NCBI GenBank assembly: GCA_041591085.1
Contig: JBFHSP010000016.1
Span: forward strand, 1-29,307
Reading direction: 5' to 3'
DNA: 29,307 nt
DNA from: Pleionea sp041591085
GTDB lineage: Bacteria > Pseudomonadota > Gammaproteobacteria > Enterobacterales > Kangiellaceae
Part shown: positions 23,444-29,307 of the stretch, piece by piece
Numbering within the stretch: the first letter of the stretch is position 1
Layout of the letters: every line of letters starts with the position of its first letter
Made by a program: the position numbers and the translations under genes
Notes under the pieces: model-generated
The model's input: only the letters and a program-made list of their open reading frames with translations
What the model was told of the DNA's origin: nothing
Database searches by the model: none

Positions 23444-24760
23444 ATGAAAAAAATTATTATTGCAATAGCGGTCATTGTCGCTGCTTATATTGGAATGGTT
23501 GTTTTTATAAAAAGTAAAACGGCAAATGCGTTCGAACAAGAAGTGGAAAAACTGAATCAAATTCCAGAAATCAATGCAAAACTAGTTGCCAAAGACGATG
23601 GTTTATTAACGTCGAAAGCACTCATTGAAATTTCGGTTAATGATCCAAGTACCGGTGAGTCTAAATCAATAGTTGAATTACAACAAAAGCAATCGTATGG
23701 TCCATTTTTGCTAACCGATAAAGGAATGCAATTAGGTTGGTATTTCTTTGATACTAAATTGGATTGGGGTGATAGTTTAAAGGCTGAAATGACCCAAGAA
23801 GAACTTGAAAAAATAAATTTAAAAGAGCTTTTTGATATTCACTTTATTTCTGGATTTAACGGCTCTATTTCCGGAGCCGTCATGTTTAAAGGATTTGACT
23901 ATAAAGACCACGAAGAAGCGGTCGCTTTTTCTGCCGGCGATATCAGCATTAATACTGATATCAACTTTAAACAAGTGAGTGGTGAAGCCTCTTGGCCTGG
24001 CATGACGATTTCTAAAAACAATGAAGATGGATTTTCGTTATCGGGGGTTAAATTTGACTTTGACCAAACATTAGTTACTGGTGATGTTTTAGCTGGTACG
24101 GCTATTTATGATGGCGTCGCAACCTATACCATTGATGGAATAAGCTTTAGAGAAGCTGACCACTTTTTTAAACTGGATAATTTAGCCATGGAAGTTAAAT
24201 CAAGCGTTGCTGATCAAGCCTTTATGAATATTTCTATGATGATCAAAAATGCATTGTTAAACCTTAATGGAGACAAATACACCAATGCGGAATTTAATAT
24301 GCACTTTAATCATTTAGATATTGCTACTTTGCAAGAGCTTGGAAAAACTTCTCAAGAAATGCAACAAGCTGTGCTTGAAGGGCAAGATGTAAGTGGCTAT
24401 AACATGGTACTCATGAATCAAATGATGGGATTATTGCAAACTAGCCCAAGTATTAAAATTGATAATACCAAAGTGACTACTATGCAGGGTGATATGACCG
24501 CAGCACTCGATTTCGATGTTGACGCTAATAAAATGGATCCAAATAATCCGATGGCATTTATGATGGCTATGAAAGCAACCTTCGATGCAGTTGCACCAGC
24601 TGCTTATTTTGAACAACGTGGAATGGGCGAAATGATTGAACAATGGTTGCAAGCTAACTTTGTGGTTAAAGACAATGATCAATTAAAAGTGAACCTTGTC
24701 TATGCAGATGGAATGCCTTTGTTGAATGGCCAGCCCATGGCAGGAATTCCAGGAATGTAA
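23444..24760 (+). CDS. DUF945 (YdgA-like) family protein
   Basis: The function is unknown; DUF945 proteins are envelope-associated. The 438-residue chain starts with a hydrophobic segment (about 3-21) that acts as a signal anchor, leaving a long periplasmic part. It is rich in beta-strand-like repeats of the form D-F-N-x-V, and DDGLLTSKALIEI near 50 fits the family opening. Many Met residues lie in the last third. It follows pepB by 45 bp with an AAAGGA ribosome site, and a good terminator ends the unit. Confidence 0.85.
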   Translation: MKKIIIAIAVIVAAYIGMVVFIKSKTANAFEQEVEKLNQIPEINAKLVAKDDGLLTSKALIEISVNDPSTGESKSIVELQQKQSYGPFLLTDKGMQLGWYFFDTKLDWGDSLKAEMTQEELEKINLKELFDIHFISGFNGSISGAVMFKGFDYKDHEEAVAFSAGDISINTDINFKQVSGEASWPGMTISKNNEDGFSLSGVKFDFDQTLVTGDVLAGTAIYDGVATYTIDGISFREADHFFKLDNLAMEVKSSVADQAFMNISMMIKNALLNLNGDKYTNAEFNMHFNHLDIATLQELGKTSQEMQQAVLEGQDVSGYNMVLMNQMMGLLQTSPSIKIDNTKVTTMQGDMTAALDFDVDANKMDPNNPMAFMMAMKATFDAVAPAAYFEQRGMGEMIEQWLQANFVVKDNDQLKVNLVYADGMPLLNGQPMAGIPGM

Positions 24761-24787
24761 TTTAGCTCATTCGCAAAACTTGCTTAG

Positions 24788-24830
24788 AAAGCTGCTTTTT
24801 CAGTGAACTGTGAGGCAGCTTTTTTATTTT
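24788..24830 (+). terminator. Rho-independent terminator after the DUF945 gene
   Basis: AAAGCTGC (24788-24795) pairs with GCAGCTTT (24815-24822), and the stem can extend inside (TCA/TGA). A T-rich run follows to 24830. It lies 27 bases after the stop codon. Confidence 0.88.
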
Positions 24831-25017
24831 TATGGGTTTTTATTAAATAAAAAAAGTCTTTTTAATTGAACTCTTCAAGCTTGCAGCAATGATGTTTCGT
24901 TTTGAAGGTGCTTCTCATCCTATTTTTTTAGCGACGTTAAACTTTTTATTGTTTAAATGTAATAGAACTTAATTGCTTAGGACTAAAAAGCTGATAATTA
25001 CATGAAAGGAGTAGTTA

Positions 25018-26706
25018 ATGGTCATTGCTATTGTTTCGATCATTTTATTGATTGTGGGTGTAGGTGCGGTTTTCTTTAATCGCAAAGTTCCAGGTGTTAA
25101 TCGAGGTAACGATTTTATTGGCAAATTTGCCGGTGTCATTGCGCTTTCGCTTGGCGTCATCGGTTTTTTCTCTCGTTCGTTTTTGATCATCGATTCGGAT
25201 GAGATTGGACATTTAAAAAAGATTTATTTAGGCAGTGATTTACCGCCAGGTCAGATTATTGCAACTGATGGTGAAAAGGGGCCTCAAGCAGAAATATTGG
25301 GGCCTGGTTTTCACTTTATGTTTTTAGTTAATGTGCTGTACGACTCAGATATGGCAGAGGTAGTTGAAATTCCTGAAGGTTCTTACGGTGAACTAATCGC
25401 TTTAGATGGCAAACCGCTTCGTCAAGAGCAGTTTATTGCGGATGAGTGGCCACAAGACAAGTTTTCTGACATGCTCGACGCGACTTTCTTTTTAACTGAA
25501 GGAAAGGGGCAAAAAGGACCCCAATTGTCAGTGTTGCGTCCGGGTAAGTATCGTATCAATCGCTATTTATTCGATGTCAAAATTCATCGCGCAATAGATG
25601 TTCCAGCAGGTCATGTAGCGGTCATTCGATCAAACGTGGCTACTAAAGGGATGGAGTGTCCTGATGTGGTTAAAACCGCTCAAGGAGGGATTAATGAGAA
25701 ACTGGCGACCCCAATTGTTCCAAAAGGATGTATTGGAGTATGGGATGAGCCTTTAACGCCGGGTAAATATTATTTGAATCAAAAAGCCTATGTTCCAACC
25801 ATTATTCCCACGCGAATTCAAACTTGGAGCTATCGTGGTGGTTATACTGAACGTTCGGTAAAACTCGCATTAAACGATGATGGCAGTATTCAACAAAGCT
25901 TTGTTGAAAAAGAAATGCCCGTACCTGAAGGTGCTGCCGATAAAGCCATTAATGTTCGAGTAGAAGGTTGGGTTGTTCCTGTGGATGCCCGTATTTTGGT
26001 GGCGGTTGAACCTAAAAACGCGCCAATGGTAGTTGCATCGGTAGGCGACTTAACGGCAGTTGAAGATAAAATCATCACACCTGCCATTCGTGACATTATG
26101 CGAACCATTGGAGGCCACCCTGATCGTAAAGCGCTCGACTTTATTGAAAAACGTGACGAACTTGCCAAGTTAGTTGAAGAAGCGGTGGTAGGTGAAGGCG
26201 CTAAAGCTGGAGTATCCATTCAGGAGGTCCGTTTAGGTGAACCGGCTATTCCGCCAGAATTGATGGTCGCTAGATTAAGGGAACAACTGGCGAATCAACT
26301 TAAAAAGACTTACTTGGAAGAGCAAAAAACTCAAAATGAACGGATTAAGGTGGAGCGCGAACGAGCAACCGCTAATCAGCAAGCAGAGTTAGTTGTCGCT
26401 GAAATTGCTAAACAAGCAGCCGAGTATCGTAAAGAGCAATTAAGGCTAGAAGGCGAGGGCGACAAGCTTCGACTGATGGAAATTGCTCAGGGCCAATCGG
26501 CTCAGGCCAAAGTACTCGGACAAGACCGGGTATTACAATTGCAAATGCTGAAAGAGATTTTGGCTGTGGCCAAAGAAAATCCCGATATTATTAAAGTACC
26601 GATGGTGCAAGTATCTGGTGAAGGCTCTAGTCTTGAAGGAGCGGCTGCCGTATTGGGCGCTTCAAACTTTGGTCAAATGATGAAGAATCAAACCAAAACT
26701 AAGTAA
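25018..26706 (+). CDS. SPFH/band-7 domain membrane protein
   Basis: SPFH (stomatin/flotillin-like) proteins scaffold membrane domains and proteases. In 562 residues there are two N-terminal membrane segments (about 2-20 and 36-56) and then a long domain with three similar units. The units have PG[KF]-type turns at 96-97, 175-176 and 248-249, each preceded by KGPQ or KGC-type text. A long Glu/Lys/Arg-rich helix or coiled coil follows (about 375-500), with a small Gly/Ala tail. The C-terminal EIAKQAAEYRKEQLRLEGEG is typical of SPFH oligomerising helices. The start at ATG 25018 has AAAGGAG at 25005-25011. The exact subfamily is uncertain. Confidence 0.85.
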   Translation: MVIAIVSIILLIVGVGAVFFNRKVPGVNRGNDFIGKFAGVIALSLGVIGFFSRSFLIIDSDEIGHLKKIYLGSDLPPGQIIATDGEKGPQAEILGPGFHFMFLVNVLYDSDMAEVVEIPEGSYGELIALDGKPLRQEQFIADEWPQDKFSDMLDATFFLTEGKGQKGPQLSVLRPGKYRINRYLFDVKIHRAIDVPAGHVAVIRSNVATKGMECPDVVKTAQGGINEKLATPIVPKGCIGVWDEPLTPGKYYLNQKAYVPTIIPTRIQTWSYRGGYTERSVKLALNDDGSIQQSFVEKEMPVPEGAADKAINVRVEGWVVPVDARILVAVEPKNAPMVVASVGDLTAVEDKIITPAIRDIMRTIGGHPDRKALDFIEKRDELAKLVEEAVVGEGAKAGVSIQEVRLGEPAIPPELMVARLREQLANQLKKTYLEEQKTQNERIKVERERATANQQAELVVAEIAKQAAEYRKEQLRLEGEGDKLRLMEIAQGQSAQAKVLGQDRVLQLQMLKEILAVAKENPDIIKVPMVQVSGEGSSLEGAAAVLGASNFGQMMKNQTKTK

Positions 26707-26715
26707 TACTCACCT

Positions 26716-26752
26716 AAGCTTTTCCTCTCTTAAATTTAGAGAGGGAAAGCTT
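26716..26752. terminator. shared hairpin between convergent genes, possible bidirectional terminator
   Basis: A 15-bp stem (26716-26730 with 26738-26752) with one mismatch, or a G-U pair in RNA, closes a 7-base loop. It lies between the SPFH gene (plus) and the hydrolase gene (minus). Neither side has a clear T-run, so termination is possible but not certain. Confidence 0.5.
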
Positions 26753-26768
26753 GAGCGAATAGCTCTTG

Positions 26769-27392
26769 TTAATCTAAATTGGTCACTTCTTTATAAAACT
26801 CAACGATTTTCTCCACCGATTTATTGATATGTTGAGCATGACTAAACCCAGAAGCTTTTCTTGGTTTTAGGTCGTGATCGCCATCTTCAATCCAATGGAA
26901 CTTGATATTTGAGTCCAGCTTATACTTTGGTACTTCTTCTTTTGAACCTAAAGGGTCTCTTGTTCCCTGAATGATCAAACAAGGTTTTTGGGTTTGGGCT
27001 AGATGTTCGGTGCGCAACTTATCTGGCTTGCTTTTTGGGTGAAACGGATAACCCAGCGCGAAACATGCGATTATTTTAGGATGATCTAGGAGCATGGTTG
27101 CTATACGCCCGCCCATGGATTTTCCTCCAAGAATAACTTGAGGTATGGGTAACTCATCAATAATTTCGGTTAGCTCACTAATTAATTTTGGGATTCGCTC
27201 AGGCGGACGGCGTTTTCTTTCTTTCTGCGCCTGTGCCATATAATTAAATTCGTAACGAGCAATCGATAATTTTTGACGCTGGATTGCGTGAGTCAAAGTG
27301 CTTATAAATGAACTATTTGGGCCAGCCCCAGCCCCGTGTAAAAAAATAATAGGAATCTCAGATTTGGATGAAAACTGTTCAAAAAAAGGCAT
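26769..27392 (-). CDS. TEX30/KANSL3-like alpha/beta hydrolase
   Basis: This is a small serine hydrolase of unknown substrate. The 207-residue protein has HG-A-G-A-G (19-24), the nucleophile elbow G90-K-S92-M-G-G, the acid D146 in GTRDPLG and the histidine H173 in DGDHDLKP. This arrangement matches the TEX30/KANSL3 dienelactone hydrolase-like family. There is no signal peptide. A basic RRPPERIP loop follows the first strands. It is convergent with the SPFH gene, with a shared hairpin between. Confidence 0.88.
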   Translation of the reverse strand: MPFFEQFSSKSEIPIIFLHGAGAGPNSSFISTLTHAIQRQKLSIARYEFNYMAQAQKERKRRPPERIPKLISELTEIIDELPIPQVILGGKSMGGRIATMLLDHPKIIACFALGYPFHPKSKPDKLRTEHLAQTQKPCLIIQGTRDPLGSKEEVPKYKLDSNIKFHWIEDGDHDLKPRKASGFSHAQHINKSVEKIVEFYKEVTNLD

Positions 27393-27566
27393 CTATTTGC
27401 TCTAAATCAGCTTGAAAGACGTAAAAATTCCTAATATCCGGCAATTTTCACCTTATATCCAGTTAAATATCGAGTAAAATGCCGACCTGTCATAGACTAA
27501 GGCATAGCTTGATATTTAGGCTATACTTTGGGTAACTGGCAAACTAATGTTATTACAGGTAACTAA

Positions 27567-27776
27567 ATGAACCAGTCTTCAGGAAATTTGTTTACAGTCG
27601 TAAATGGTGAGCGATGTTATATTGGTCAGGAGCGTCGGATTGATCGTCGTCGTACCAATAACAACCGTCGTCTTGAAAATTTACTGAATAATTTCGGCCT
27701 TGATCGTCGAATTAGACAGGAAAGACGCAAAGCAAATACTTCTTGGTTATTAATGGCTAAAGCAGCCAATCTGTAA
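27567..27776 (+). CDS. small Arg-rich protein of unknown function
   Basis: I do not recognise this 69-residue protein. It is strongly basic in its middle (16 Arg), with two similar patches: QERRIDRR (21-28) and DRRIRQERR (46-54), separated by an Asn-rich, helical linker. This could be a nucleic-acid or phosphate binding surface, but no known fold is evident. The start is ATG at 27567, after an AGGTAA sequence. It is a single gene with no near partner. It is short, so its reality rests on the ribosome site and its amino-acid composition. Confidence 0.6.
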   Translation: MNQSSGNLFTVVNGERCYIGQERRIDRRRTNNNRRLENLLNNFGLDRRIRQERRKANTSWLLMAKAANL

Positions 27777-27895
27777 TCAAGCTAAAACAGTTTTATCCAA
27801 ATCGATGGCAATCGAGAGTGTTTTGCCCTCTGAAATAATTTCTTATCTCGCATTCCTAATAATTTAATGAATCTTTTTGAAGGAACTTTGTCTGG

Positions 27896-28801
27896 ATGAT
27901 AAGTGACATTAACCTTCCTTCCCCGTTCATTGAAATAGCGCACATCGAGCAGTATTCACATTCTCTCTGGGTAAAGCGAGACGATCTTATTCATTCCATT
28001 ATATCTGGAAACAAAGCTCGAAAATTGCTCCGACAAATCGAGAGCCTAAAGCAATCTAAGCCACCCTGTTTGATCAGTATGGGAGGAAATCATTCGAATT
28101 TCTTGCATGCTTTAGGTTATGTATGCTTTAAACATAAAATCCCATTAACGGCTTTGATTCGAGGTCATCAGCCCAGTCGTTTTAATCGAACATTGCAAGA
28201 TTTGGTCGAATGGAAGTGTCAGTTGCAATTTGTAGACCACCAAACATTTAGAGATTTAAGAAATGCTCCTAATAAGACGTTAGAAAAGCTAGGTTTAGAT
28301 TTCAGCTACTGGATTCCAGAAGGAGGAAGCGATCGAACAGCACTTTTCGGTTTAATTGAAGCAGTTAATGAACTTCCTTGCGAGCCGGATCACGTTTTTA
28401 TTCCTGTGGGAACTGGGTGTTCTGCGTTAGGAATTGCCACTGGCTTTCTTCAAAGAGGTTGGAAAACTAAAGTTCACGGAATAGTTGTTTTAAAGGGAGC
28501 TGAAAAGCTTTCAGAATCAATGCTAAACTTGGCAACAAGCGCAGGATATGAGTGGCCCCAAAATTTAACTTTAAACCATGATTTTTGTGGTAATGGGTTT
28601 GGCAAGGTTACGGCTAAAATTAAACAGGAACAGAGCCGTCTAGAGCAAAAATTTAATCTACCGCTTGAGCCAGTTTATGCAGTTAAAACTTGGCAGGCAG
28701 TAGAAAAATTTATGCAGTCTGAACCTAGAAAATCAAAAATAGTTGTTTGGCATACCGGTGGATTACAAGGCAATCAAGCTGAACTTTCTGATAAACTGTA
28801 G
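27896..28801 (+). CDS. PLP enzyme, ACC deaminase/D-cysteine desulfhydrase family
   Basis: This is a fold-type II PLP enzyme that may cleave D-cysteine or a related amino acid. The 301-residue protein has the PLP lysine K40 in GNKARKL, followed by GGNHSN (63-68), which holds cofactor and substrate, and FIPVGTGCSALGIATG for the PLP phosphate. The start at ATG 27896 is close after a short in-frame leader (see findings), with AAGGAA upstream. Substrate cannot be fixed from sequence: D-cysteine, 1-aminocyclopropane-1-carboxylate or others are possible. The propeller gene follows 35 bp later. Confidence 0.88.
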   Translation: MISDINLPSPFIEIAHIEQYSHSLWVKRDDLIHSIISGNKARKLLRQIESLKQSKPPCLISMGGNHSNFLHALGYVCFKHKIPLTALIRGHQPSRFNRTLQDLVEWKCQLQFVDHQTFRDLRNAPNKTLEKLGLDFSYWIPEGGSDRTALFGLIEAVNELPCEPDHVFIPVGTGCSALGIATGFLQRGWKTKVHGIVVLKGAEKLSESMLNLATSAGYEWPQNLTLNHDFCGNGFGKVTAKIKQEQSRLEQKFNLPLEPVYAVKTWQAVEKFMQSEPRKSKIVVWHTGGLQGNQAELSDKL

Positions 28802-28836
28802 TTAACAGAGTTCAAGGAATGCTCGGAATACTAATA

Positions 28837-29307
28837 ATGTATAAATACAAGCATCGAATTTTACTAATCTATTTTGCAGTGTTTGGATTATTCTCATCTG
28901 CAGGGTTTGCTTCAACCAATATCGACATAGTTACCATTGGCGTTGAACAAGGATTACCTCAGTCAACTGTTCGAGCAATCAAACAAGATAAACAGGGTAT
29001 GTTTTATTTTGCTACGGATGATGGCATTTCTCGGTTCGATGGACAATCTCATCATATCATTAGCTCTGGTGAACTTGGTGAAAAGCAATTATTTAGCTAT
29101 ACCGATATTTGTATTGATAAGTTCAATCGAGTATGGGCAAGCTCGCTAGAAAGTGGCTTTTTATTCTATGATCCTAAAGAAAATTTCGCTCAAGAATTTC
29201 TTTTGTCTGAACTTGATCAACGATTACAAAATCAAACAGCTCTTTCTTGTTTGATTGATAATACAAATAGTGTCTTTCTAAATACCGAAAAACTTTTAGT
29301 TGTATTG
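28837..29307 (+). CDS. 5' part of a secreted propeller-type sensor protein
   Basis: The reading frame is open to the window edge (157 codons), so only the N-terminus is seen. A signal peptide (about 1-26, ending SSAGFA) is followed by IVTIGVEQGLPQSTVRAI and then IKQDKQGMFYFATDDGISRFDG. The latter is the two-component regulator propeller repeat, with a second unit near ICIDKFNRVWASSLESGFLFYD. Such N-termini usually form a large periplasmic beta-propeller before a membrane span and a GGDEF, histidine kinase or HTH domain. Which follows cannot be known here. ATG 28837 is preceded by GGA; another in-frame ATG lies at 28819. It is 35 bp after the PLP enzyme. Confidence 0.8.
   Translation, partial: MYKYKHRILLIYFAVFGLFSSAGFASTNIDIVTIGVEQGLPQSTVRAIKQDKQGMFYFATDDGISRFDGQSHHIISSGELGEKQLFSYTDICIDKFNRVWASSLESGFLFYDPKENFAQEFLLSELDQRLQNQTALSCLIDNTNSVFLNTEKLLVVL

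Noticed and set aside
25890..26219. 109-aa minus-strand frame inside the SPFH gene
   Set aside because: It is antisense to well-conserved coding sequence and gives a low-complexity Ser/Thr/Ala peptide.

Overview
The window looks like ordinary chromosome from an AT-rich gammaproteobacterium. The tmRNA encodes the tag ANDDNYALAA, close to the E. coli tag. The gene order sfsA-dksA-gluQ-pcnB-folK-panB-panC is a gammaproteobacterial signature, and DksA, RibA, PepB, TtcA and YgiQ all resemble the enterobacterial proteins. The base composition and gene set fit a marine lineage such as Kangiellaceae, but that is an inference.

Layout. Positions 51-445 hold ssrA (tmRNA, minus strand) and its terminator. 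Positions 660-4462 (plus) form a phospho-signalling cluster: a PP2C phosphatase, a tail-anchored FHA protein, a membrane Ser/Thr kinase with an extracytoplasmic sensor and C-terminal HAMP domain, and a small unknown membrane protein. Next come a DTW-domain tRNA-modifying enzyme, a J-domain protein with an unknown partner, ttcA, a DUF6279 lipoprotein overlapping an AlkA-like DNA glycosylase, a cold-shock gene with a long leader, a DUF2007/zinc-ribbon protein, a YgiQ radical SAM protein and a TraB/GumN protein. Between that last gene and panC lies an 87-bp palindromic repeat-like element beside a second short hairpin element.

From 13378 to 20507, all on the minus strand, run panC, panB, a deoxynucleoside kinase, folK, pcnB, gluQ, dksA, sfsA and a small Rieske protein. 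They combine pantothenate and folate synthesis, RNA polyadenylation, tRNA modification and ppGpp-linked transcription control. From 20539 to 26706 (plus) are an alpha/beta hydrolase, ribA, pepB, a DUF945 protein and a large SPFH/band-7 membrane protein. The window ends with a TEX30-like hydrolase (minus), an Arg-rich 69-aa protein, a PLP enzyme of the ACC deaminase/D-cysteine desulfhydrase family, and the 5' part of a secreted propeller-type sensor that runs off the edge.

Most genes are familiar. The least conventional material is the kinase/FHA/phosphatase cluster and its membrane companion, the internal repeats of the SPFH protein, the Arg-rich small protein, the hairpin-bearing csp leader, and the repeat elements downstream of panC. 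I saw no CRISPR array, transposase, integrase, secretion cluster or obvious defence system.
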